64,000 nucleotides of DNA from NCBI GenBank assembly GCA_914767885.1, contig CAJZBQ010000029.1:1-64000 (forward strand), in the 5' to 3' direction. Origin of the DNA: Blepharisma stoltei (lineage: Eukaryota; Ciliophora; Heterotrichea; Heterotrichida; Blepharismidae). The notes under the pieces are model-generated. The model had not been told where the DNA came from. It worked only from the letters and a program-made list of their open reading frames with translations, and ran no database searches. Positions 44,701 through 56,600 of the stretch are shown piece after piece (position 1 is the stretch's first letter; every line of letters begins with the position of its first letter). The position numbers and the translations under genes were made by a program.

Positions 44701-47146
44701 CCTTTGTACTAGCCTATCAAGAAAGCGATATGATTTCAAAAAGCTCAGAATATGCTGGATATCTATTTCTTATAGCATTTTTTGTATCGCTTGGATTGAT
44801 GTTTGAATCAGTGGGCTACCCAAAGATGAGCGCAAACATTACTGAAAAAATGAGACGCGAAAGCTTTAAAGCTTTGCTTAAGTATGAGACTGCATTTTTT
44901 GACCTGCCAGAAAATAACTGTAGCGCGCTTTCAGCAAGGCTTTGCAATGACTGTGAGAAAGTCAATGGATTGGGTGGGCACATGATAGGGATTGTTCTTG
45001 GGCTTATCAGTTCTTTAGCAGTTGCCCATGGAGTTGCTGCTGGATATTCTTGGAGGATGTGCTTGGTTTTCTTAGCCATTATCCCAATTATTATTTTTTC
45101 GACGGCAGCTGCGTTTATGGCTCAGTCAGTTGGAGTTGTTAAATTTAACTACGAGTCTACTACATCTCAAGCTGCTGATGCTATTATGAATTATAGGACT
45201 GCCAAAGCTTTTAACTTACACCCTTAAAGCAAAAATATTGGAAGAATACCCCATTCATCAGTGAGCAAAATTTTATATGAATATCTTGTGTATAAAATAT
45301 TTTTATATGTCATAATGAAAGCTATATTAAGATCTACTTCTAGTTATAATAAATTTTAGGTACTTGCATCTAAAAGACAAACTTTATAATTTATTTCAAA
45401 TGTTTATAAGTTGAAATTTTTCAAAAAAATTTACCCAACAAATAATATATTTGTGGGCAAAAATCTTATTCTTAAAAGGAGGAAGTTAGAGGCTACTATG
45501 CTTGGCAAATATTTGGAGCCAACAACACAAGAGTTTGCTGGCATTAGGAAAAAAGCCACATATTCAGGAATTACATATGGACTAGGTTTTGGGTTAATTT
45601 GGTGCGCTTATGCATTATTATTCTGGTGGGGTGGTAAAATAGTTGTTGAAGACCTTGATACTTATGAAAATATGACAGTTGCAATGATGACTTGTATGTT
45701 TGGATCTTATGGCTTTTTCTTGGCAGGTATCTATGCTCCAGATGTCAAAAATGGAGTGGAAGCAGCAAAAAGACTTTTCAAGATTTTACTCCCCAGAGAA
45801 CAAAAAAAATTATATTAAATTTTATATTAATTTTTTTTTCCAAAAAAATCCCAATTTTAAAGCAGATATAAATTTATTTTTTACAAAATTTATGTTTTAA
45901 AATGCAAGCTGTTTTAAAATTAAGCAGAATTACCCAGAAATTTCGCTATAATAACTATCACTTTATGTCAAAAGATTTTTTCATAAAATTTTTTGTTCTC
46001 ACTCACGGCAGTGAGGTTGACCCCAAAAATAGTGATTTTATCAATGGTTTTGCTCAGTAATGGAGGGGGAGTTAGAGTACCAACCAACAATCAATGTTAA
46101 CAGCAAAGAAGGAGAAAGAAAGGAAATTGTAGGCAAAATTGAATTTAGAGAGGTTAACTTCAGCTATCCTAACAGAAACTATATGGCAGTCAAATCTCTT
46201 AGTTTTGTTGTCAACCCAGGAACTCATTTTGCCATTATAGGGAGAACAGGATCAGGAAAATCCACAGTCATTCAACTGATATTAAGGCTTTATGATCCAC
46301 TAAATGGGTCAGTTTTAATTGATGATCTAAATATAAAAGAATACAACCTCAAGCATTTAAGAAGCCAAATTGGACTTGTTGGTCAAGAGCCAGTGCTATT
46401 TACAGGTTCTATCGCAGAAAATATTGCTTATGGAATCAAAGCTTCCCAAGAAGAAATTGAAGAAGCAGCCAAAAAATCGCAAGCTATTGAATTTATTACA
46501 GATCCAAAATATCCTGACTCTTCCATTTAATTGAGGCGAAATCCTGTTTTAATTTAAAGAGGGAGTTAATATTTTTAATATGAAAAATAAAATAAAAAAA
46601 TATAAATCGAACATAATATTTTCAATTTATTTTATTTTAATGAAGTATTAATTAAAAAAATTATCGATTTAGTTTATAAATAGTTAAATAATATTCTAAT
46701 TAGATTAAAATTAATTTATAAATTATTTTGAAAAAAATTTAACATAATTTAAAAATATCAAAAATCAAAATTTTAATATTTTGTTCTAATTTAAAGGCGG
46801 AGGGAGTGAAGGTTTTGAACGTCAAGTTGGCATTAAAGGGAGTCAGCTCAGTGGAGGACAGAAGCAACGTATTGCTATTGCCAGAGCTATTATAAGGAAT
46901 CCTAAAATATTGATCTTCGACGAAGCTACAAGTGCTCTGGACCCTAAGACTGAAATGTTGCTACTTTCTGCTATAAAAGATGTAATGGCAGGGAAAACTG
47001 TAATAATGATTGCTCATAGACTTAAAACAATTTCAGAAGCTCATCAAGTAATGGTGCTTGAAAGCGGAAAAATTTTAGAAATAGGAACAAGAGAAGATTT
47101 AATGAGTCAAGGAGGCTACTTCTATAATATGATCAGCAATCTTTAA
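41787..47146 (+). CDS. ABCB-type full ABC transporter, 1,220 aa
   Basis: Two membrane domains and two nucleotide-binding domains (NBDs) in one chain, as in P-glycoprotein-like exporters. NBD1 has Walker [11 protein letters not shown]-loop [10 protein letters not shown], signature LSGGQKQR and Walker [13 protein letters not shown]. Its H-loop reads TIAQNLLTI, so the usual switch histidine is Gln. NBD2 is canonical: [47 protein letters not shown]. Six insertions (174, 388, 287, 270, 286 and 292 nt) interrupt the gene, three of them next to or inside NBD motifs. Removing them leaves 3,663 nt, exactly 1,221 codons. The first insertion has no stop and keeps the frame, so it can be mistaken for coding sequence. 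Substrate is unknown. Confidence 0.92.
42406..42579. mobile_element. 174-bp stop-free TA-bounded element
   Basis: Bounded by TA 42404-42405 and TA 42578-42579. Inverted ends are TAGAAGTTTCC and TAGAGGTTTTCC, continuing to GGCGCTG/CAGCGC. Its length is divisible by three and, with no TAA or TAG in frame, it would add 58 residues to the first membrane domain. Removal gives the join [14 protein letters not shown], which fits ABCB spacing. Confidence 0.82.
43227..43614. mobile_element. F1 MITE in NBD1 of the transporter
   Basis: It is 388 nt, flanked by TAA (43225-43227, 43613-43615). The left hairpin of GTGAGCGAACAAAA blocks and the two right-hand blocks are intact. Removal joins STIVQLLL to RYYEPTSG, the conserved sequence after Walker A. 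Confidence 0.93.
43691..43977. mobile_element. F3-like MITE in NBD1
   Basis: It is 287 nt, flanked by TAA (43688-43690, 43975-43977). The right end contains CCCCCATCTTTCATCGAAC and a partly inverted TATCAATTGATGGG, as in the F3 copy at 53737. Removal joins DYPISFL to [11 protein letters not shown]. Confidence 0.82.
45219..45488. mobile_element. F2-like MITE in membrane domain 2
   Basis: It is 270 nt, flanked by TTA (45216-45218, 45486-45488), with ends CACCCTTAAAGC and CTTAAAAGGAGGAAG. Removal joins RTAKAFNL to EATMLGKY. Confidence 0.82.
45789..46074. mobile_element. F1 MITE before NBD2
   Basis: It is 286 nt, flanked by TTA (45786-45788, 46072-46074). The left hairpin is lost; the right end keeps TTCTCACTCACGG and TGGTTTTGCTCAGTAATGGA. 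Removal joins KRLFKIL to EYQPTINVN. Confidence 0.85.
46518..46809. mobile_element. F2 MITE in NBD2 with TGA duplication
   Basis: It is 292 nt, flanked by TGA (46515-46517, 46807-46809). Ends are CTCTTCCATTTAATTG and CTAATTTAAAGGCGGAGGGAG. Removal joins PKYPE to [10 protein letters not shown], just before the LSGGQ signature. No TA is present at the junction. Confidence 0.88.
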
Positions 47147-47154
47147 TATCCTTA

Positions 47155-47511
47155 CTCCCCCCTCCCTGACTGAAACAAAAAATTTTTTGTTTGCTTAGAA
47201 GGGGGTTATTTTGTTTTAAAGATTTATATAGAAATTTTATAGTAATTTTTTTTTTCGAAATTTAAAAATATGCAAATTATAAACATTTGAAAGCAAATAT
47301 TAATTTAAATTGTAAAATTTGTGTTTTAAATGTAGCTGTTTAAAATTAAACAGAATTAGCTTGAGTTTCTTATAATAATTATCCTTATATATCAAAAATA
47401 TTTTTTCCATAAAAAATTATTCAATTAAAACCTTTTTTGTTTATGGGATGGATTTTTGCAAAAAATAGGGATTTTTTCCAATGGCTTGTTCACTCACAGA
47501 GGGGGTAGTTA
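47155..47511. mobile_element. F1 MITE between converging genes
   Basis: It is 357 nt, flanked by TTA (47152-47154, 47509-47511), with a left hairpin around CTGAAACAAAAAATTTTTTG. It lies 5 bp after the transporter stop codon, between the 3' ends of the transporter and gene B. Confidence 0.85.
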
Positions 47512-47644
47512 ATATTTTTTTACCATTTTTAAATATACAGCGATTTTAAATATTAATTATTTTAATTTTGGAATATCGATTTTATTATTCGTATATTTCC
47601 ATAATTTTTATTATCGCTGTTAAAATGAATATTATTTAGTATTC

Positions 47645-50600
47645 TTATATTGTTATTACTTTCATCTTATTTTTTAGGCCCTTTTTTAGTCTTCCTTCAA
47701 CTATTTTAGAAGCTCCCACTCCTTCAAGTGTTATAGCTTCATTAGTTACAGTTGCATTTCCTAATGTGTTAATATCTTTATTGATCTCAGTATTTTTCTT
47801 CGGAATGAAATTATCTTTAATTATTTTTCAAATATCTCTTACAGAAATAATCGTTGAGCAAATCAAGTTGACTGCGATTATGGAATTTACTGTCCATATT
47901 ATTGCGTATTCAATATTTACTAACGCATTGTGATCCATATCAAACAGAAATGCTCCAGTAAAGCACATTACAATTACTATACCTATTTCTGCAATTAAAT
48001 TCCCTACTTGAACTAGAATATCGTTATAAGGCCAATATCTAATTAAATACAATGTATTTAATAGGGAGTGAACTATATTTATAGTAACTTCTGCACTAGG
48101 ATAATCTTTTAAAATAATCAAGGTAAATATATATACTAATCTCCTAAGAAAAATTTTTATGAAAAAATATGCTGATATATAGCAATAATTATTATAATGA
48201 AATCTCGAGCCAATTCTGTTTAACAGCTTACGTTTAAAATACAAATTTTACCGATTATTTATAATCCCTTGCATAAATTTCATTTTGCTTATTTATGGTA
48301 AATTGATTTTAAAATGTCAAAAAAATTTTAGCATACCATAGACTCAGTTTTATATGTAATGACATGTCAAAATGTTTTTGACTAGAACTAGAACTAATTA
48401 TCTATTAAATGTTTAACGTCTCCTACGGGGTTGCCGCTTCCAGAGCTACCACCATATTTGTATACGTGTCGGGGCCCAGAGACCGCTGGGCCGATCCCTT
48501 TCGATACACCAAGGCACGAGCAAATAAGGCGTTCCGGCTTCGACGGGCTTTGCTGCCGCCATGGCTTTGTTCGACTCAGCTCCTGCGCGTGTTCCGCCTG
48601 AGGGTACATCTCCCTTGGGATGTGCTGCTGAGGGTAAAAACTCCAGATCTTGAGCGCACTGAGGAGCAGTTCCTTTGGTTATCCCCAAAGTTAAACCGCT
48701 ATTGCTGTGCAGAAGTTCTTGAGGTAAAAACCCCAAAAATTTTTTTGACATTTTAAAATCAATTTACCATAAATAAGCAAAAATAAAATATTACCAATAC
48801 ATTATAATATTTACTTATAAAATTTTAACGAATTGGATTTTTTTAAATTTCGAAAAAAAAATTCTATAAAAAAATTAAGGTGAACAAAATTTTTGTTGTT
48901 CAATCACGGAGGGGAGTAAATCTCCTCAAAAACATGTATTTTTAGAAGGTTATATCACAATTACTCCGCTTTCGCTATAGAGCACTCATCCACTTCATTG
49001 GTATTTGTCAGTCCTAATTTTTCAATAGTAAAAATATTAATGGCAATTTCTAAATATTATATTTTGTTTGTTAAATTAATATTAACATGTTAAAATATTT
49101 TGAACAGACAGGAAGTGGATAGAATGGAATGAAGTACTAAATGCAGATCCATAACAGTCCTTGGGCTATAATTAATTTAATCTTTAAATAAATTTTTATT
49201 AGAATAGTTTATTTATATCCAACCCCAGGCTACTTTGCTATTTTTTATTTTTGAGTACAAATTTTTTGAATTAGAATTATTAAATATACGCTAATATTGT
49301 ATCCAAAAATTTTTATATTAAAATTTCTTCCTAATTCGAGAGGTTGATGTATAAATCATTTTTACGATCTCTTCTTTATCCTCATATGTGAATTAAGAAA
49401 AAAACTGTATAAAACTGAGTACTCATAAATCCTTGATCGTTTTTAAACTCGTAGAAAAATGGGTCCCAAATTGATAGAAAACTCTTATCCCGGCCAATAA
49501 TATGGCCTTCGTTTTTCCAACAGAAAATAGAATAGAAAGATTTTTATTATTACCCTATCCTATTCATCCAACTTCACAGTCAGCAACTCCACTTCACAAT
49601 CAGCAACTCCACTTCACTTCACAATCAGCAACTCCACTTCACAATCAGCAACTCCACAGAATCAATTCCACAGAGCCAACTTCACAAGACCAATTCCACA
49701 AAACCAACTCCACAAAACCAACTTTACAAAACCAACTCCATAAAACCAACTCCAAATTAAGATCACATCAACGCCCAGCACCCGCTCCAACAGCAGGCCA
49801 GGCTAACAATTCCAAGTTAACGAAGAAAGTTTTTGTCAGGCCAGCCTAACCCAAATTCCTCTGCGGTGACCTTCTGACAGATCCACCACGCAGAGAGCCA
49901 TGCACCTCCTCCGGATAATTAAAACTCTTGTCATTGAGTCGACACCAGCTTACTCCCAAGGTTACCCACCCCATACGGCAGCGCTAAGTCTGCTAAGGGT
50001 TAGAATTAAAGGGCCCGGACCTTGGTTTTGGCTATAGGGTAACTTTTGCGACCAAGGTGATTCGTCGTCGCCAAGGACCTATTTAGTCGCCACCACCATT
50101 TTAATTTTTAACAGAAAATAGGAAATAAGATAGGGGTTATAAATAAAAACAGCGTAAGTATTACTGATAAAACTTTATTAAAATATTGCACAATGTTTCA
50201 GTTTTCATACTAAATAATAAATACTGTTGTAAGGCAGATTAATGAGGAAATCCCAATTTCTAGATAAATTTGAATCCAAAACCTTAAAAATATTGCAAAC
50301 TTGTATGATTTCAATATTTTTTCAATTTTTTGGGCAATATATTTGCAAGAGCAATTGGAAAAATAATAGACAAATGGAATTGCTATAATTAAAAGTAAAA
50401 TTGCCGTAAAATCACTCCCAGAATTTAAAAAAAGTAGATCTGTTTCGAACCCAGCTTCATATGCATTTTTATATGGTTTTCCTCCATTATTCTCATCAAC
50501 AAATCATTCAAAAATATTTGGAAATAGATTAAAACTTACTCCCCCTCTGTGAGCAAACAAAACCATTGGAAAAATCCCTATTTTTTCAAAAACCCACATT

Positions 50601-53600
50601 ACAAATAAAAAAAAGTTTTAATATAAAATTTTTTATTAAAAAATATTTTGATATATAAGTGATAATTATATAAATGATAATTGCATAATGAAATCTCTAG
50701 CTAATTATTTTAATTTTAAACAGCTTACATTTAAATCATAAATTTTACCAATTAAATTAATATTTGCTTTCCAATTTTGTGAATTGGTTTTTTTTAATTT
50801 CGAAAAAACATTTTACTATCAAATTTATATATAAAATTTTTAAAAAAAAACCCTTTGTAAAGCGAACAACAAAATTGTGTTGTTCGCTCACGAGAGGGAG
50901 GAGTTAGCAAATTTTGGAAAAAATATCTGATTTTTTGAGAAAAATCTATTCCTGACAAAGGTAAATAGGAAAGCAGTGTCAAAAAGTTTAAGAAATTCCA
51001 AAAAGAAGATAAGTTACCACTTAAAAGTGCTAACACTAAAGAAGCTGATACGGCCGATTGTACTGTAGCTGTAGTTTGCAGTATTATAGAGTTAGCATCA
51101 TCAGAAGAAGTATCTGGATAATATTCAAATAGAATCCCATTTAAATTATTTGTAATCAGATATGCTCTTTGTTTAGACCTAATATGTATATTATCAATGA
51201 AATGCAATATTACTTCCGTCCCTTTAGTAATATGATCATCAATTTTTATTGTAATATAAAATGTAGCCAAAGAGCTGCTTTCCATTGTGAAAGCTATATT
51301 TTTAGCATTAATGAAAATATTGATATCAGAAGTTGATATATTGGTAGATAGCTCTTCGCTAAATGTCAATACTAATGAATTATCTTTTTTTACTGATAGA
51401 TATGCTGAAAATAGCATCTTAGTGCATGACTGGCTATCGCTACGATATCCATCATTACATTTGCATAACCCATCAACAATGATTGCGTTTTCAACACATG
51501 CGGCACATAAATTACTTGATGAGCAAGCTAAGCATAAATCAGGGCAGGGATACAGATTTCCATCTGTCCCAGTGTAATGCCCAGTTATTTCGTTGCAATT
51601 TTCATAAGTTGAATTCCACCCATAATTTTCATTGCAAATGCAATTTTCTGGATTATGTGCATTTTCAATACAGCTTAAGCATGAATCCTCAGAATAATCA
51701 TTACATATGTTACAAATTTTGTTGGAGCATAAGTTGCATAATAAGCTCTCGTCTTTGCAAGTCAAGCAGCTTGAAGAGCAGTCTGTGCATGATTTATAGC
51801 TTGGCCCAAGTCAGTATTCATATATCGGACAATTGGGAATGCAGTTATGGCTTAATGGGCAAGATAAGCAGTCTTCAGTGCATGATGCAATAGAGAGATC
51901 TGTATTATAATTTGCAATGCTATATATATGGATATGGTAGATAAAGCCTTTATAGTAAGAAGATCCGGATGTAAGTGAAGAAGAATCAGATCCGATGGTT
52001 ACTCTCATATTTGTCGAAATGTCATTGAAGTATCCTGGAGAATTTCCATTTGAATTTTGAATTGTGTTGACAATGCAGGTAATTACAGTGTTTGATCCAT
52101 CATAATCTGATACTATTGCTAAATGATTTCATTGAAATAACGATAATGAACTTTGGCAGGTGAATGAAAATAAGGCCCCATGAGCAAGATTTATAAGTAC
52201 CTTTGGATAGCCATTAGACAAAGAGATGCTTAAATATGAGCTCAAAGAATTATTCTTTTTAGAAAAAAGAACTGACTCCCCCCCTTTAAAATGGAACAAA
52301 ATATAGATAGAATTTCTCTTTTTTGGTATATTAACCCCCTTTAAATTTCATTTTATAATAAAAAATTTTATATATAAAAATCAAAATTTTATGTAAAAAG
52401 TTTTTATATAAGTTAAATGTTTCTTCTTAACTAAAATTAAAAATTAAGTTATATCTTGCTCTTCCTTAAAGTAGAGAGTATAAAGAGCATCTTATTTAGA
52501 TAAATGCATTATCCTTAATTGCTAAATTTTTAAAATAATTTAAATTTTTTTTCTAACCCCCCTTTCAATTTTTTGTTCCAATTTAAAGGGGGGGAGTGAG
52601 TTATTTGATTCGGGATTTATTCACAACGAAAAGGTGAAAATGGGCCCAATTAATAGCACGGGAGAAGTATATGATCCAAAATCAGGCAAGTTAAGCAATG
52701 ACGAGATTCCATTAAAATAAAACCCTCTCAAATAAGCTGGAAGAGGGTCATCTAGATCATAATTCTTGTAAAAATTTTGAGTTGATCCTGTTATCGCAGG
52801 AATCTTAATCTTAAATTATTTATAACGTTTTACATCTACTACGGGTTAGTCTTGTCCAGAGAGTTGCCACCATATTTTTCCACGTGTCGGGCCCCATGGA
52901 TCTCTGGATCGATCCACTTTGATTCGCCAAGGCACGTGCAAATACAACGTCCCGGCTTCGACGGGCTTCGCTGCCGCCACGGCTTTATACGACTCAGCTC
53001 CAGCGCCTGTTCGGCCTAAGGGTCACCTTTGTCGGGTGTGCTGAGGGCTAAAGACCTGAGCCTCTTGAGCGCACTTAAGAGCAGTTCCTCTGGTTATCCC
53101 CAGAGTTAAGCCGCTATTGCTGTGCAGAAGTTCTCGAGATAAAACCCAACACCATAAATAAAATTGCTTGAGGGGAGAGAAAATTAGCGGAGCTAATTTC
53201 GCTCGAGCCGAATGCCATTTTATTTATGTAATCGCAGGAATCAAATACTTCTTATCATAAACTACTCCATTCAAAGTATTTAAATCCAGTTCAAAAATAA
53301 TTGAATCAATAAGTTGGCAAGTTTCATATGAATCTGCATAATACCCTCTAGGACAATATCTTAAACATAAGCCTGCAAAAGAATAGTGATTGCTAGCACA
53401 TGTAATGCAGCTATTATAATAGGCATCGCTGCAAGTAGTGCAGGAAATATCGCAAGAAATTGTGGTGGTAGTTTGCATACATCTTTCAGAATTTGCCTCA
53501 TATATATATCCGAAATCACAGATGCAAGATCCTATGCTTAAAGAAGCGTTGTCTTTGCACAAGTTGCAACCGGATCCATAATCATTGCATTTGTAGCATA

Positions 53601-56600
53601 GCGGATCCATGCATAAGTTGCACGAGCCATTTTGTTTGCAGCCAGATAAGCAATTCGCACTGCAATCTGAGCAGCTGCCATTATCTGGATAATCATCTAT
53701 AGAGCAGTCTGGTATACAATTTCCAGAAAGCTCTAACTCCCCCCCATCCTTGATCGAGCGATTGACTGTAAAAATTCCTAAAATTGGGGAAATTAACACC
53801 CATCCTTGATCGAACGATTTTCATATCATGCAAATTTTTTATATATATATAAAAATATATTAGTTATCAAAAGCTTGGGAAGATGTACATAATGAAGTTG
53901 CTTTCAGAGACTTTGAGACGACAGAAAGCTTCGTAATCAATCATTCGAAGTGATTTAGCCATCAAACTAGGCTTAAAAACTCAATAATCTAATAAAATAC
54001 AGATTCTTTAAAAATTTTAAAAAAAATTTAATTTAATAAGGAACAAATTAAAATTTATATAGTTTAAAGGGGTAACTAATAAATCAAAATATTAAAAATT
54101 GGTATTTTTATGAAATTAATTCAATTTTTTGCTATAAAAATAATTATTAAATACTCTTAACACTCTTATTTAAAAGTAAAAAAAAAAAAAAGTATTATAT
54201 ATTTTTTTTTTATATATAAAATTTTTTTTTTTAACCCCCATCCTTTATCGAACGACGACGAGTCGTTCGATCAAGGACGGGGGTGAGTAAGGGACAGAAA
54301 GAAGAGGTGCCCGATAAATATGTGCAAGATGAATATAATAGCTCAGTTGGGATTTTGTTGTAAATTTTAAATTCCCAGAGAAATCCATTAAAAAACTCAG
54401 CAAAATTTCCTGAGCTATCGTATTTTGCTCCAAATAAAATTGTGAATGAACTTTCGAGGTCTACAAAAAATGCACCTGATATTCCACTCCAATCATCAAT
54501 ATTCGTATTTGTATTGATAAAAATATTTTCATTATTCCAATCAGTTGTGGAATAAAAAATAGTAAAACTTCATTGGCTCAATGTAATTGTTGTAGGTCCA
54601 GGCATTAAATATGCAGACCCATCTTGCAAACGCATTGATATCGCTGGCTGCTTAGAGGAAACCCCAACTGCAATATGAATATTTCTAGAGAGGTCTTGCT
54701 TCGAAAATATTCAGCCGTCATTTATTGGATAGTACCACATAAGAATGGTGAACTCAGGAGAAATTGTTAGTAGCGGTGAAGCATTATTTCAATTTGGAGG
54801 AGCCATCATCAAAGAGATAGAGAGATTATGGTTAGAGAGGGCTAAAGCGGTGTTTATTTCAGCCCCTGATCCAATCTAGTTTCAGCTTCACACTTGTGTG
54901 TCGCTAATCATTAAAGCCACCTAACGCCTTTTTCTGTCGACGTTACCAAAAATGCTGACTTCGACATCATTCGGGGAGTTTCACCCGAGCCTGCTTTATC
55001 AAAAACCTTCAACAAAGGACTTTCTTTACACAGGCAACATAATACTCCTCCAGAAGTGCTCGATTGGTTTATGCCGCCAGTCTTCTTGTCTGTGGTTCGA
55101 AGGGAGGCCCAGTTAGCCAGACCACACCCCACCCCACCCCACCTCGGGATTCAGCCATCTGAGACCCTGTGGCCTTCAGGCCGTTTTATTTTTTTAAAAC
55201 TGCTAAAATTTCGGCTTCCTGTCGCTCCAAAGCCAAAACCTGCCATGATTGTCAAAAATTTCCATCATCAAAGAAGATCCTGTAAAATAATACCCTCTCT
55301 CAATGGCTGCATAGGGATCTGTAGCATCATAATTTGGATAAAATTCGTTGTTAACTCCTGTTACTACTGGAATATTTGATTGCAAATCGTATACTACATC
55401 TTCTATTTTAAGTGGTTTTAAATCAAACACAAACCCATTCAGTGCTGAATCTTGAATGCATGCACCATTGCTAGCTGTATAGCCTGTGGGACAAAACGTT
55501 ATGCACACATTTTTAATATAAAAATAAGGAGAATAGCACTTGGTGCATACTGTATTATCGTCAACACAAAGATCACAGTTCAATACTTCACAAGCTTTGC
55601 ACGATTGGCTATTAGAATATCAGCCAAACCCGCTTTTACATTTGCAATCTGTTCCTACAAATTCGGCATTTGTTTTGCAGCTTATACATGTATTTGTGTA
55701 GCTTGAACATTCATAGCATTCTTTATTTTTGCATAAACTGCAAGCACCACTACTTTTACATCCTTCAGTACAGCTAAAATCGCAGGTGTCGCAATCTTCA
55801 GGGAACTTTGTGAAACCGCACTCACTTAAACACAAAGAATTACTCGGACACTCTGAGCAGGTTCCTGTACAGGTATAATGAATGTCCGATCCCACATAAC
55901 TACTATCTTGATATATTTGCAACTTTGAAATAAACCCTTCAAATCCATTGCTATAATTTACATCACTTCCCACATATAAGCCAGCATATAGTCAATAATA
56001 AACCCACCCCACAATACAAAACTACCTAAGAAATATAAGAGATATTGCAGTATTTTCGCTTTTAAACTATTAAAAAGTTATTTATAGCATTTTTACAAAT
56101 ACATTTAATACTTTATTTCATATCTCTTTTATAAACAAAATTTTTATATCGTAAAGTTTTTAGACTAATAAATAAAGGAGTTAATAGAAAAATGCGCTGG
56201 ATATCGCTTTATAATCGCATTTCAAGCATTAATCCAGTTATTCTGCTTTAAAATGGATAGACACGAATAATCAATTCAAGCATCATTATGCATCATACGG
56301 GCATACATTATATAGCATCGATTTCGCTAAATTAATGCGTTTAAACAGATTTAATATACTTAAATGGCTTATTATATATATAAAACACAGTATATCTCAT
56401 TTAGATTTAATTCAAAATATGAAAAATTTGCTAACCATATAAATATTTTGTATATAGTAGATATGAAATAAACTATTAAATGTATTTGCAAGCATGCTAT
56501 AAATCGCCTTTTAATAGCGAAGGAGAGAAAATACTGCAGTATCTTTTATATATCTTATTATAAACTAGGAATAGCTCATATCCCGAAATAGATTTCTTCA

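Larger units (their letters stand above)
48146..49393. mobile_element. Composite nested insertion in gene B
   Basis: About 1.25 kb. It includes a left-truncated F1 MITE (from about 48146, right end GGGGAG followed by TAA at 48917-48919). Inside that lies a TIR element (48283-48782, arms GCTTATTTATGGTAAATTG) that itself holds a SINE-like unit. About 470 bp of AT-rich DNA follows to 49393. The flanking TTCTTA copies would rejoin the gene one base out of frame. Confidence 0.6.

Noticed and set aside
48409-48756. Overlapping ORFs on both strands in a GC-rich patch
   Set aside because: They fall in the SINE-like unit and are not kept open in the second copy at 52820-53150.
49502-49849. Ser/Thr/Gln-rich 115-codon ORF
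   Set aside because: It lies on the antisense side of gene B across the insertion boundary and is made of short tandem units; no start context or conservation.
55056-55379. ORF of 107 codons on the + strand
   Set aside because: It spans the insertion boundary and lies antisense to gene B; no domain.
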